From positions 70,850,523 through 70,914,522 of the forward strand of contig OY997589.1 in the NCBI GenBank assembly GCA_963921825.1: 64,000 nt of DNA. Reading direction: 5' to 3'. Position numbers and translations under genes: made by a program. The DNA comes from Erodium maritimum. Its lineage: Eukaryota > Streptophyta > Magnoliopsida > Geraniales > Geraniaceae. Below the pieces are notes generated by a model. It made no database searches. It was given only the letters and a program-made list of their open reading frames with translations, and was not told where the DNA came from. Shown here piece after piece: positions 24,037 through 36,412 of the stretch (the stretch's first letter is position 1; every line of letters starts with the position of its first letter).

Positions 24037-27000
24037 ATGAAATTCCTCTCATGGAATGTGAGAGGAATATCCTCTAGCCAAAAGAGGAGAAACTTAGGTT
24101 TCTTGATAAACAAGCAATCCCCAGATTTTATAATGCTTCAGGAATCAAAATTGCAAATCTTCCCACCCAATTACCCAAGGTTGTGTGGATTATCTTATGA
24201 TTGGGACTCTGCTGCTATTGATGCAGTAGGTGCTGCTGGGGGAATTATATCCATGTGGAAGAAATCAGAATTTGCCACTTCAACTACCAAACCCTTACAA
24301 GGAGCTCTACTTTGGTTTGGCCTGATAACACAATTCAATCAACAATGCTGCATCTTCAACATCTATGCCTCTACCAATACTCACTCCAGAATCACCTTAT
24401 GGACTGAAATTGCAAATGAGCTTCAGAATCATCAATCAAATGTATTGATCATATTGGGAGGGGACTTCAATGAAATCTTATCAATACAAGACAGAGCAAG
24501 TCAGAGAAATTGTGGTGCTTCTATGAGATCCTTGCAAAGACTCATTGCTAATCTGGGGCTCATAGATCTTCCACTCCAAGGTGGATCCTTTACTTGGTTT
24601 GGTCAAAGCTCACAAGCTTCAAGAATAGACAGATTTATTGTTTCAAGTGAATTACTATCTCTCCTTCCAAACCCTACTCAAACCTGCCTCCCAAGATCTT
24701 TATCTGACCACAGACCTCTAATTCTATTTAACAACCTTTTGGACTAGGGACCAAGACCATTCAGGTTCTTAAATATTTGGCTAGAAGATCACAGATTTCT
24801 CCCAACTGTGGCCAAATTCTGGAGCAACTACTCAATCTCAGGAAGTCCTCAATTCATCTTATGGAAGAAGCTCAAATTACTAAGAGCTGATCTAAAGCTA
24901 TGGAACACTCAAGTATTTGGTCATCTAGAAACAAAAATTCAGCAGCTCACTTCAGCCATCAATGCATTGGACAATTTAGTGGGCACTAGGACACTCTCAG
25001 GCCAGGAATGCTCAGACAGAGGGGCTATTAAAGCTGAACTAATAAAAAGCTACAAGCTGCTAGCTAAATTGTGGAGTCAAAAGGCCAGGAAAAAATGGAT
25101 TGATGAGGGGGACAAGGGCTCCAAATACTTCCACAGAGTTGCAAATTTTCAAGGAACAAAGAAAAAAATTTCCTCCATCAGCTATAATGGATGCATTCTA
25201 TCTGATCCTCAGCTTAAAAAGGATGCTGCTGCAGAATTTTTTAGTCATGTCTTTCAGAGTAGCAATGAAGAATTCATAGACTTGCAAGACCTTCCTTTCA
25301 ATTCCATATCTCCTCAACAACAGGTTTGGATTGAAAGGCCTTTCTTAGAGGCTGAAGTTCTCCAGGCCATCCTGGCTTGTAATGGGGAAAAGGCACCAGG
25401 CCTTGATGGATTTACTCTTAAATTCTTCCAAGTGGCCTGGCACATCATCAAAATAGACTTGCTGAATTTTATTCAAGACTTCTATACTTCTGGTCATCTT
25501 GGAAAAGGAATCAACTCTTCCTTCTTGATACTCATCCCCAAAGGATCAACTCCTCTGACCTTCTCAGATTACAGACCTATAAGCCTAATGGGAGGCCCTT
25601 ATAAAATCCTATCCAAACTACTTTCCCCTAGATTAAAAGTGGTGATCAATGATTTGGTTGGTGATGAACAGACATGGTTTTTGGCAGGAAGACAAATTAT
25701 AGATGGGATCCTGATAGCCTCTGAGGTGGTACAATATATCAAAAATTCAAAATCCAAGGCACTGATCTTTAAAGCTGACTTTCAAAAGGCCTTTGACAGG
25801 GTGAGTTGGAATTTTCTGATGCAAATCCTCACCAGAATGGGCTTTGGCACTAGATGGAAACTCTGGATAATATCTTCTCTAAAAGCCTCAATTTCAATTC
25901 TTATTAATGGTTCCCCTAGCCCTGATTTTCCCATTTCAAGAGGCCTAAGACAGGGATGTGCATTATCTCCACTTCTTTTTGTCTTAGTTGCTGAAGGCTT
26001 GAATCAAATTATGAAGGTTGCCATATCAACAAATATCTTCCAGGGTCTACAACCATTTCCAAATGGCCCCACTATATCCCATTTACAGTTTGCTGATGAC
26101 ACAATATTTTTCATCAAGGCCATTCCAGATCAAGCCAGATGCCTCAAATATGCTCTCTCTTTGTTCCAGTCAGCTTCAGGCTTAGCTGTCAATTATGAAA
26201 AATCCCACTTTATCCCTATGAATCTTACTGAAGGGGAAACACTTGTAATAACTTCAATTCTCAAGTGCCCAGTTGCAGCCTTACCAATCACTTATTTGGG
26301 ATTTCCCCTTGGAGCTAATACAAGAAGAGCTCAAACCTGGGAACCAATTGTTCAGAAGTTCAAACAAGCTTTAGGCTTATGGCAGGCAAAGCTTTTATCC
26401 CTGGGTGGAAGAATCACCCTAATCAAATCCACACTTGGGGCTCTACCCCTCTATTTTTTCTCTATACTCAGGGCTCCTAAAGGAGTGATCAAAAGAATGG
26501 AATCCTGGCAAAGAAAATTTCTATGGCATGAAAAATTATCAGGGCAAGGCTGTTGCAAAATTAATTGGGGCCAGGTTTGCAAATCAAAAGCTGAGGGTGG
26601 ACTAGGAATCAGAAGACTCACAAGCATGAACATTGCCCTTTTAGCCAAATGGTGGTGGAGGTTTTCCCTTGAAAGAAATGCTCTTTGGAAGCAGATAATT
26701 TGTGGAAAATTTGGTTGGGGTCAACATGAATGGGATCTATCAAATTACAGTGAAGTAGGCACTCCCAGTTTCATTACACACATAGTTAGCTTGGCTAAAG
26801 ATCCTAGTTTTGTGGATATATTTGGAAGTAAAGGGCTTCACTGGAAAATAGGAAATGGGGAGAGGGTTTTCTTTTGGAGAGATATCTGGTGGGGAGATAC
26901 TGCACTGCAAATTCTATTCCCAAGGCTTTTTGTCCTCTCACAGTCAAAACAAATTTTAGTAGCAGATGCTTGGAATCGATCATCTTGGGAGCTTCATTTT

Positions 27001-27672
27001 GCTAGAGACCCTAGAGGAAGGGCTGAACATGACTGGGACATCCTCTCCACCATCTTGAATGGCTTTCATCTTGGAATGCAAGAAGATGTGTTAATCTGGC
27101 ATTGGGACCCTAAAGGATTCTCAGTTAAGAGATTGTATAGCCTACTTGAACAACAAAGCTCCCAATCCTCTTCAAACTTTGCTTGGTCAAAATTCCTCTG
27201 GATTTCAGACATACCCCAAAAAATAACAGCCTTCAATTGGTTGGCCTGCCATGATGCTTTCCCTTCCAAATGTTTCCTAGAAGCTAGAGGACTCTCTCTT
27301 TCACTACAAGAACTTTTATGCCTAGTGTGCCTCTGGGATCTAGAGGATGGAAGCCATGTGATACTAAATTGTGCAAGAGCTTGGAAGGTGTGGAGCCTAG
27401 TTACTGCCTGGTGGGGAACTATGCTCATTATTTCTGGTAAAGTCAAAGATCTTCTATTAATTTGGCCTTACTTGCACTCCAAGAAATATAGAAAAATCTG
27501 GATCAGGTTATTCCAGCTCACAGTTTGGCAGATTTGGCTTGCAAGAAATGCCAAAGTGTTCAAACATGAGGCCTCAACTGCTGAAGAGATATTCCAAAAA
27601 AATACAACAACATTCTTATACTTGGGAATGGGCCTGCTTTCACAAAACCAAGAAATATTTCTCCTCTACTAA
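24037..27672 (+). pseudogene. LINE-1 ORF2, endonuclease-reverse transcriptase, one amber stop
   Basis: ATG at 24037, end at 27672, 1211 codons with a single in-frame TAG at 24745-24747 (codon 237). Residues 1-236 are the apurinic-like endonuclease (MKFLSWNVRG, GGDFNEI, LSDHRPLI). After the stop the frame resumes with GPRPFRFLNIW, where a Trp precedes Gly in relatives, so TGG to TAG is likely. RT: ILIPKG (about 25530), SDYRPISL, KADFQKAFD, GLRQGCALSP and the catalytic LQFADDT (about residue 685). A zf-RVT-like CxxC...H...C module is near residue 1090. No RNase H domain follows. As read, the stop separates endonuclease from RT, so the product is inactive without readthrough. Confidence 0.92.
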
Positions 27673-28489
27673 CTGGTCCATAGCTCTAAAATTGTGTCTG
27701 GATTGGAAGTTTTCATCTCAACTGCATCCTGATGGGTCTTAATTTGCCTTACTGGTTTTGTTGGGGGGGGGGGGGGGGTTTGGGTGGTTTTGGGATGGTT
27801 TGTTGGGGAGAGGTGAGCTGTGAGGTTATCTGGGGGTTTTTGGATGTGTCTTCTTGTGTGTGGGCCTCTTCTCTTGTCTCTTCTGTGTGTGGGTAGATCA
27901 TTTTTTAGGTGAGTGTTTTTCCCTTTCTCTTTTGCAGGTACTGGCTTGGAGTTCTGCTGCTGCTCCTCAGCTCTCTCCTCTTATCTCAGGCCTGCCTTTT
28001 ATCATCTATGATGGTTTCTTATTACTACTGCAATCTGATGCATTGAGCTTTTAGCCATATTCTACTTGTCTCAATTTTGGCTCAGCTTAACTTCTCAAGC
28101 CTGAATTCTATAATCTGATCTATGATATGTTAAGGTGCTTTCCCTAAGGATCCTCAGCCTTGGGTGGATTTTTCAACTTTGTGGGACTATCTTAGTTGCA
28201 AGATTATACTGAAGTGGTTTTGACTCTGAAGCTTCGAATCACAATTTCCAAAAGGGGGACTTTTCTGGCCATGTAGGGTGATCCTTTCCTTACTCTGGTT
28301 GCCCTGTTGATATCAACTACTTTCTTTGCTTAGGTGTGGCAAATTCCTACCCGGTTGTTTGATGCTCTCTTGTTCTTGTTCTTTTTTGGTGTGGTTTTTG
28401 GGCATGTTCTGTAGTTAAAAGACATGTTTGTACTCCTTTTTAACCTTTAAAAAGGTTTTACTCAATGAAAATTTGCTGATCAAAAAAAA
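27673..28489 (+). other. LINE-1 3' UTR and A-tail
   Basis: T/G-rich untranslated region containing a 16-bp poly-G run at 27763-27778 and ending actcaatgaaaatttgctgatc plus A10. The tail ttgctgatcaaaa is shared with the non-coding element ending at 30239 and, inverted, with LINE-2 at about 38437. Confidence 0.8.
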
Positions 28490-28506
28490 AAGTTGCCACT
28501 TGAAAG

Positions 28507-28724
28507 AGATGTGTGTTTTTGTCTAATACGTGAGGATAGACAATAATAGTATGTTCCGATTCATCTCAAGTCGGCAACAATTGATCTCAAAAATCGTTAA
28601 CAGATGGGTAACGTAAAGAAAGAAATGTGGATCCCCTAGCAAGAGGTTCATCCTCATCCCCTAAAGTGTATCCAAAAAATCAGAAGACAGGTTGGAAAAA
28701 AAAAGCAAAAAAAAATAGAATATA
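28507..28724. other. Short flank between two LINE-type insertions
   Basis: AT-rich, with no open frame of note. It is bounded by the right TSD of LINE-1 and the left TSD of the next element. Confidence 0.6.
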
Positions 28725-28740
28725 ATTATAAACGAAAAAT

Positions 28741-30239
28741 AAAATCCAATAAACTATCTGATAAAAAAACTTGACCTTTCTCTCTCTAGCCAAAACGCTC
28801 TCCCTGTACATCCCAACCCTCGATCTACCCCCCCTCCTCGCCGGTGGCGTCCTCGGCCACGGCTGGGCGCGTCGCCGGCGGGGTTCTGTTCCCCTCCCCT
28901 CCCTTTCTCTTTACCCTCTGTCAATTTTAACTTCCCCCTTCTCCGTCCCCTTTGCTCGGTGTTGCTTGGCCGTCCGATTTCTACTGGTGGCTCTGTTTCG
29001 ATGCGAAATCCATGTGTGGGACGCTTTTCCAAGCTCTAGCGGCTTCGATTGTGGTGGATTTGGCCCGGGCTTGTCGCCGTGGTTCTCGGTCGTTCATCGT
29101 TGACGTTGGGGTCTTCAAGTTCCGGTCGTGGGACTCTTTTCCATGCTGTTTTGGGGTGGATTGAAGCGGATCTTTGAAGATCTCTACCAGCTCGTGGTGG
29201 TTGTTGGGCGGCGCTTCTCCCTCCAGTTTCTCACTCTCCAGCCATTGACGAGGGTTCTAGAATGGACAGATCTTGGCGCAGGCCAGTCCTCGGTAGAAAT
29301 ACTATCCTCCGGTGAGCGTTTTAGGGGTTGGCCGAAGCGTCTGGAGGACAGGGCTCGTGGATCTGCAGGAAGTTCTGCTCCTGGGTAAGCTCGTTGCTCT
29401 ATTCTAGTTGGTTGTGTCTTCTCCCACCCGTTCTCTCTCTCGCCTCTGGTTTGCTTTACTTCATCTCGACCTTGTGAGGGTCGAGCTCGCCGGTCAAGGG
29501 GTAGGCCGCCGGCGAGTCTCAGGGCACGTTTGCCCATTCAGAAGCATCAGTTAGGGTTAGAAGGTAATTCGGGTTTGATTAGATTCTTCCTTCTAGGTAG
29601 GGCTTATAGCTTTCCTATGTCTCGTCTAGTTTTTTCGGATTTCTTTCTTCTTCATCAAGTTCCAGTAGGCCTCAAGCTTATCCCCCTGCTTTGGATCATT
29701 TCATCTGCTTTTTTCCCTCATCCTTCTCACCGCGTCCAATCTTTCAAGCAACCTTCCCACGCTTTGGGCTTTTCATCAGGAGCATTGATGTGGACCTATT
29801 AGAAACTTTCTACTCAAATCAAGCAATTTCATTTAAGACCACAGGGAAGCTCTCAAGGATTCTTATCATATTCAGACATTGGAGCTACGTTGTTACATTA
29901 ATATTGGTTCAGAGATTGGCTCTAAAAGGTTAATTGCTTCAAGGTTCAAGACTTTTCATTGCAATTTCATCCTATCATTTCATTGCCCCGAAGGCTCATG
30001 ATCAGAGAAGACCTTTCAAGACTAATTGTTAATCGTTTTAGCATATTTGGCATGTCTCTTGTGTTTGTTGATGATGTGTTCATCAAGTTCAGTTTGCATT
30101 TGGGATGTTGTAGGCGGGGCTTCATGTTCATCCCCTTTGTTTTTTAGTTTCGTCATCTTTTTTGAGCTTGGTCTATAGTTAGATCTTAAGCATGTACTTT
30201 ACTTATTTAATATATAAAAAAAATTGCTGATCAAAAAAA
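28741..30239 (+). mobile_element. Non-coding LINE-tailed retroelement, 1.5 kb
   Basis: Flanked by attataaacgaaaaat (28725-28740) and attatgaacgaaaaat (30240-30255), one mismatch in 16. It ends with ttgctgatc plus an A-run, like LINE-1. The 5' half is a GC-rich leader (28790-29400, C/T-rich then Gly/Arg-type frames), the 3' half is T-rich. I find no RT, endonuclease or ORF1 domain. The TSD and tail show it was inserted by LINE-type target-primed reverse transcription. It could be an internally deleted LINE (5' UTR joined to 3' UTR), a non-autonomous family, or a processed transcript. Confidence 0.78.
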
Positions 30240-30255
30240 ATTATGAACGAAAAAT

Positions 30256-30784
30256 TCATAGTACAGATGAATCAAGTTTAGTAACAGAACAAGGAATGCA
30301 AGTGACAAGACAAGACACTCGAATAACGATATACAATGCTCAATAAATTTTAAGAATTGAATAACAAAGATCATTACTAAATGATGGTGGATGAGCCACT
30401 CCTTTTCTTTGCTCCCATCAACAATTGAGTCATTTACTTTTCTTCGTCTTGTTACAGTTGCAGTATAGACGCACAAAATCTATCTAACTACCTAACTTTT
30501 TAAATTTTCCCATACTCTTCCTGGTTTGTCTTGTGTACAATCTCATCTGCACTATACTCTACCAACCCACAATATACACCATCTTTCACACTTGCATCTT
30601 CCTCTTTAATTCTCATATTTAGCTACTACATTTTCATCTTTTATTATAAATAAGTTTGTAACCTTATTTTCAATGCAAGTTCATGTGTTTTATGTCACAT
30701 CTTCATATTCGATTACTGATATCTTCACCAACCATCTATATCTTTCTCTGTAATGATTTAAACTAAAATCTGAACATTGGTATT
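30256..30784. other. AT-rich intergenic sequence
   Basis: Low-GC DNA with scattered short frames and no recognisable domain or repeat structure. Confidence 0.6.
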
Positions 30785-31643
30785 AGATTATACAAATTAT
30801 TATTTTTTGAGCGAAAGATACTTTTTTATTAATCGTGGTATTTCAATACATTGGATGTGCGTCAGAGGCACTCTGACCACTAAGAATAGACCAATAACAC
30901 GTAAAAGTGCTCGCTATTCTTTTCATAAAATAACCGTCGCAGACGATATTGGCTTGGTGCCCTAGGGACGAGAACAGAATACGGAAAAAGTGAATGGGGA
31001 ACTGGAGAATACTGAGAATCTCAACTGTTGTGGTGCTGGTTGGAGACAACGCATCAGCTATGGACCCCTCCCAAGGCAAGTCCCCGAGCTCCCCTCCCTA
31101 GGGGAATCCTTGATTCCATGTGCAGAGATTAGCGAGTCTGCACAAACAAAATCGGCGGTAGCGGCGACATCCTTGGATCTCGCACCCCCCGAACCAAGGA
31201 CCAGAGCAAGGTTGTGGTTCGCCCGGGGGCTTCTGTGTCTTCTTCTCCAAGTGACTCACGTCCCACCTTCCGTTCTCCAAACCCTGGTTCGTCGGCCCAA
31301 ATTGGCCATGATCGTGCTCTGGCTAATCCTCGTCCGGGCAGCGCGACGCATAGGGTTGCGCTTCCACCTTTCCGTATACAAACCTTGATGTTGGCTCCTC
31401 TTCTCCCTCGCACGCCACGGCGGGGGCCAAGGAGGTGGAGACGGAGAGGACCACGGCAGCGACGACTACGAATGTACCGTGTCTCGCAGCGATGAGAGAT
31501 CCTCCAATCCCGATTTAACAGCACCAGAAAAGGGTAGAGACCGGGAAGAACGTCGGTATAGGAGGAGTTTGCGCCAAAGAGAAACGTGGCAGCGGGGGGG
31601 GGGGGGGGGGGGGCTGAAAAGTGAAGACCCCTAGGATAAGGAG

Positions 31644-31877
31644 TGGAAGAACCGCCCCGGTCGAACCGGTGATTTTTGACGAAGTTGACTTTTCCACAAT
31701 TATAGTCATTTGAAAGGAAACGGTCCAACTAAGCTAATCGGAATGACGGCTAAGATTTTTGGGCCCCAGAAAGGTCCCGAATGACTCCCGAAGTCATCAG
31801 TTGACTTTTCCGGCCGAAAGTCAAACTTCGTCAAAAATCACCAGTTCGACCGGGATCGACCGGGGCGATTCTTACAA
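31644..31877. repeat. Fold-back of Gypsy LTR start (plus then minus)
   Basis: 31644-about 31695 is the first ~50 bp of the LTR in plus orientation. About 31696-31877 is about 180 bp of the same LTR in minus orientation, ending TTACA next to the inverted polypurine tract. The flip falls at gttgactttt, one half of an inverted repeat (gtttgactttcggccggaaa and partner) native to this LTR, so the switch occurred at microhomology. Confidence 0.75.
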
Positions 31878-31953
31878 TCTACCCCCCTTAAAAATAATTT
31901 CGTCCTCGAAATTTAAAATGAAAGTACCTCAAGGGTCGAACAGGCTGGGGTAC

Positions 31954-34776
31954 TATAAAGACCGCTCCGGTTAAAAAGGCTAAGTTTTTAATATAATCAC
32001 TTGGTAATGTCGTGGTTGGAAAACGGATCGAAGTTTGAGAACATTTGCAAAAAAAAAGAGAAAAAAGAGGGTAAAGGGGTGGACCGGGCGGACCAGACCC
32101 GACCAGCAGATTCGGCCCGAGCTAGACAAACCCGACCTAGCTTCCTCGCTTTGGGCCGTGAGAGAAAGCCCGCCAGAGGCCCAAAAGGGCAGCCGGCCCG
32201 TGCTACTTAAACGCGTGTTTTAGGGTTCAGAGTTCATTTCTCCTCCCTCTTCTCGCCGCCCTCTCTCCCCACTCTCAAACGCTCCCTTCTCCTTCCTCTC
32301 GCAACCGACTCTCCACCTCCCTCTCTCCTCTCAAGCCCGAGTCCTCTCTCCTTCTCATCCTCTCCGTCCAGCTCGAGCATCGCCGGTACCACGTCCTTCT
32401 TCTTCCCCTTCGCTTCTTCTTCCTTGAGCGTAGCCCGAGCTCCCAGCCGCCCTCGCGCTCGTTTCCGACCACCACAAACCCCCCTCCGACCTTATCAAGC
32501 CTAACCGCGACGGAAGACGGTGCTCGGACAAGCGAGACGCCGCGCCTTCCTCGTGCCGCTCCGGATTCTTCAAGTCATCGTCGCTTCGCCACTGGGAAGA
32601 GCAAGTCGAGCGGGTGAACTCGCCGTCGTTTCCAGATCTGAGGCGAGAGGGTTCACCGTGCTCCGCCGCTCCCACGGTTGCGACCGCCGCCCAACCGCCA
32701 TTCTCCTTCCCTACGGTGAGAATCGCGAACCGTGAGGCGTTGGTCGCCGGCGTCCCCGCCGGTGGCCGGTCGGACTCAAAACCGAGCCCTTCCTCTTCCC
32801 TCTTTGACTTTTTCCCGAGCTTCTTTTGGATCTGGACTTTTTTTTAGACAAAAATTAACAGAAATAAAATTAAAAGGAAAATAAAATAAAACAAAATCGG
32901 ATTTGAATTAAAAGGTTTTTGGACTATTAAACGAACTGGAACGTTTGGATGACGGATTTACCGGATAGATAACAAAATTAGGACCTTGAACTGTCGAACC
33001 GTTACGAGGAACGTGGGACGTTTAAACCGGACTGTTAATTCGGACTTAGAACGGGATTAAAAGCGGGAACGCTGAATTAGACACCTCAGGAATCGTGCCT
33101 CGATATCCGTGCATGGGAGACCATGCCTCGGAAAACGTGCACCGGGTTCTGTGCTCGGGGCTCGAGTACTCGAACCCGATTCGTCGTATAATTCCATCTT
33201 TTGGACCGTTCGTAACTTTTAAATGAACTTTAGAACCACTTTTAATTATGGCTTTCTGTGTTAATTTAGAGTCCGAGTTCGATCGTAGAGAAGACCGGAG
33301 GTAGCAAGCCAGGACGTCAGCAGCTAGGAGACGTAGTTGTTTTGTTCGTCTTGAGGTAGGGAACGTAGCGGATACTGGTTCGATTGTGGAAAGTTACTAG
33401 TATGCCTATAGGTCGTTTTTACTTAATTTTAACTGTTAGAACTGCATGATTAGGACGTGAGGAACGAGTGAATCGAGGGATAGCTTACGTGCCTTGTCGA
33501 GCCGTAAGCTTGGGATTGTTGTGCTGGTAGAAATGCATGCGGGCCATGTCAAGCCCTTAGGTTGTGTGTTGTTTGAATTGTCTTGATTTAATTGAAATGC
33601 ACGCTGTATGATTTAAGTATGTTAGATCGAGAAGCATGTCGTAATATTGACATAGAAAAACCGCATGAGGTAGGGAACGTAATTTAAATGCACGCTGTGT
33701 GATTTAAGTATTGTGTTGTGGTTATCTGTGGGCAAGTGTGCCATGCTTGTATTGACGTGAATCATTGCTTGTGATATGGTCGGGTGGTTGATAGACCGAC
33801 GTGACTGGTTTTGGTAAGATTGTTGGCTTGGTAAGCCGTGTTTGAAATATAGCATTGCGATGCATGTTTTTATCTTGATGTGTGTTCCAAGAAGAGTTGT
33901 TTTCCGGTATGGTACCTACGACTGAGGGGGTACGCTGGTGTAGTGTAGTACCTAGGTCGACGGTGTGTTCCCACGTATGCGCGGTCCCTCGGGCAGTGGT
34001 TCCGTTACGATACCTACATCGAGGGGGTATTCTGATGTGGGATATCTAGGCTGACGGTTTGTGTTGACACTGGTGTCGTGTTTTGGCTCTAGGAGTCGTG
34101 CCCCGAAGGAGTGCCAGGAAGATGTCTAAGCTGATGGAGATTCTGGTGTGACATATTGTGATTGTGCCCCGAGTGTTTTACGGGAAGATATCTAGGCCGA
34201 TACTGTGTGTTCCGGTGTGATATGATAGAGTCGGGCTATGGACAGCCGGCGGAGTAGGGGACTGCGGTACGGGACGTGTATGTGATTTTAATGTTTACAC
34301 TATGCTCGATGACGTGTTAAGTGATGTGGTTGCAGTTTGTGCTTGGTCGTTTGAGTATGTTTGTGAGTGTGGTTTAGTCTTGAGTTGAGGATTGTGGTTA
34401 CGGATTTCGTTTTAAATTAGTTGTGTGTTGTACTAGTATGCCCTAATTGGACGGTTACCCATGGTGGTAAGCGCTTGCTTATAACCTTAACTACTTTTCT
34501 TACTGAGCGAAAGCTCACCCCCTTATCTTGTCGTTTTTTCAGGTCCTGAGCGGGTTGTGTACTAGCTGGATGCTCGACGCTTGGAGCTTGCGAGGGTCCT
34601 AGGCTAGTAGTCTAGAGACGTACCGTTATCTTTGTTTTTACCGAGCTATGACTCACGACGTTGTTTAGAGTTTTAAACTATTATTTGAGACTTGTTTCGG
34701 CTTTACTCTCATTTAAATTTATTATTGTTTTAGTTCACGTCTCGAGTCCGATCAAAACCGGATTTGGGGCGTGACA
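31954..34776 (+). repeat. Solo Gypsy LTR, 2823 bp
   Basis: Flanked by GGTAC at 31949-31953 and 34777-34781. Begins TATAAAGACCGCTCC (TA instead of TG) and ends GGATTTGGGGCGTGACA. It lies inside the last codons of the minus-strand pol: excising it with one TSD copy joins KYP to SLFDP and a stop. It is therefore a solo LTR left by LTR-LTR recombination, and younger than the element it interrupts. GC-rich leader frames at 32275-32847 are not recognised genes. Confidence 0.88.
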
Positions 34777-34781
34777 GGTAC

Positions 34782-35590
34782 TTCGCGCGAACCTCATCCT
34801 CGCGCTCTCAGGTCGACTCAGCTCCGTGGTGCTGCCACTGAACCCGTACCAGTGGGATAGTCTTGGCATGCGAGACCTGTTCCCCCGTATCTAGAATCAT
34901 GACTGGCTGCTCCTCATTCGGGATATCCTTGGCGACCTCGATATCCATCCACTCAATAATGTGGGAAGGGTTCCGCAGTTGGGAAACGTGGAAGACATTA
35001 TGCACGTTCCCAAGCTGCGGTGGCAATGCAAGGCAATATGCAACGGCTCCAACTCTGCCCAAAACCTCGAAGGGTCCGATAAACCGCGGGGCCAACTTTC
35101 CTCCGCCGCGGTTGAACCACAATAAACCCTTCTTCGGGCTCACTCTCAGAAACACGTGATCGCCAACAGTAAACTCAAGAGGTAGGCGTCGTCTATCCGC
35201 ATAATTCTTCTGTCAGCTCTGCGCGGTCTTCAGCCGCCCTCGAATCAACGCGACCTTCTCGGTCGTCTCCCGGACAAGCTCCGGACCAAGCAAACTCTTG
35301 TCTCCTACCTCTGCCCAACACACGGGCGATCTGCATGGCCTACCATACAACGCCTCAAACGGTGCCATCCCAATACTGTCCTGGTAGCTGTTGTTGTAGG
35401 CGAACTCGGCCAATGGTAAGTGGTCATCCCATGATCCTCGGAAGTCCAACACAGATGCTAGCAGCATATCCTCTAAGATCTGTATAGTGCGCTCTGACTG
35501 ACCGTCGGTCTGCGGGTGACAAGCCGTACTGAGTAAGACCTCGGTCCCCAACGCTCTCTGCAAGCTCTCCCAAAATCTAGAGGTAGTCAT
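34782..35590 (-). pseudogene. Gypsy integrase C-terminus and chromodomain remnant
   Basis: Minus strand from 35590: TSRFWESLQRALGTEV, HPQTDGQSERTIQILEDML, FAYNNSYQDSIGMAPFEALYGRPCRSP, the integrase core end and GPY region of Tekay/Del chromoviruses. A TGA follows RLKTAQS at 35211-35213, where CGA (Arg) is expected. The frame then resumes (RRRLPLEFTVGDHVFLRVSPKKG, FIGPFEVLGRVG, HVSQLRNPSHII) into a chromodomain-like tail (VRVQWQHHGAE). The last codons (SLFDP, stop) lie across the solo LTR at about 31931-31948. Apart from one stop and the insertion it is well preserved. The upstream pol is lost at the 35587 junction. Confidence 0.87.
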
Positions 35591-36412
35591 TCAGGACCTT
35601 TCCGGGGCCCAAAAAGCTTAGTCGTCGTTACGGTTAGCTTAGTTGGGTCGTTTCCTTTCAAATGACTTTAATTGTGGAAAAGTCAACTTTCGGTCAAACG
35701 GAGACTTTTTATCGACTAAAGTTAATTAAATTGGAGATGCTGGAATTAATTAAAGAAAAGTGGTCCCTACATGGACACTTGTCCATGTTAGCTTGGAGGG
35801 GAAGAAAGGAGACTAAAAAGACCCTTTTAGCCCTCTAGAGTTGGCATTGAGTGGATAAGAGCAAGGGGGCATATTAGGAAATTCACCCTTAGGTTATATG
35901 ACTCATTTTTGGACCATTTCTCCTTATTACTTGTGTGGTGGCCGAAATTTGGTAGAGAGAGGAAGAAGAAGAGCATCCATTGAAGCTTGAAGAAGAAGCA
36001 AGAGAAAAGGACCTCCTTTCAAGCCATTTCTTCACCCTTTCTTCTCCAAAAGTCCACCGTCTTCATTATCTCATCATTCTAAAGGTAAGTAAACTCTCAA
36101 AATCTCATTTCAATTCATTTCAAGTTATGGGTTTTCTTGGAAATTGCTTAAACTAGCTAGGTTTTGAGTTCTATGTTGTTAGTTGTTGTGTTAGAGAAGT
36201 AGATGTTTGATTTATGTAGAAATCAATGAGTTTTGATTGTTTTTGGATTGGAAATCTCTTGGGTATTTGTTGTTTTGATGAATCCCACCTTGGTTAGTGA
36301 AGGATTGAAGTTATGTGACTGTTTTGGAGGTTTTGGGTGGCTGAAAATGGAGTTTTGGGTGTTAATTTCGTGAAAAGGAGGCTGGAGGAAGAAGAAGGAC
36401 GAAACAGGTCTG

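Larger units (their letters stand above)
21089..28489 (+). mobile_element. LINE-1: full-length L1-type LINE with RRM ORF1
   Basis: Non-LTR retrotransposon of about 7.4 kb: a short 5' UTR (to 21380), ORF1 (21381-24029), a 7-bp gap, ORF2 (24037-27672), a 0.8-kb 3' UTR and the tail ttgctgatc plus A-run ending at 28489. Target duplications flank it (21077-21093, 28490-28506). The RRM in ORF1 matches the BNR-type subgroup of plant L1 elements (family knowledge; assignment inferred). Each ORF has a single amber codon and is otherwise open, so this is the best-preserved autonomous-type element here. A 16-G run (27763-27778) lies in the 3' UTR. Confidence 0.93.

Noticed and set aside
31129..31728. 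199-codon minus-strand frame
   Set aside because: It crosses the Gypsy insertion boundary at 31644 and translates the poly-G run as a proline stretch, so it cannot be an original gene.
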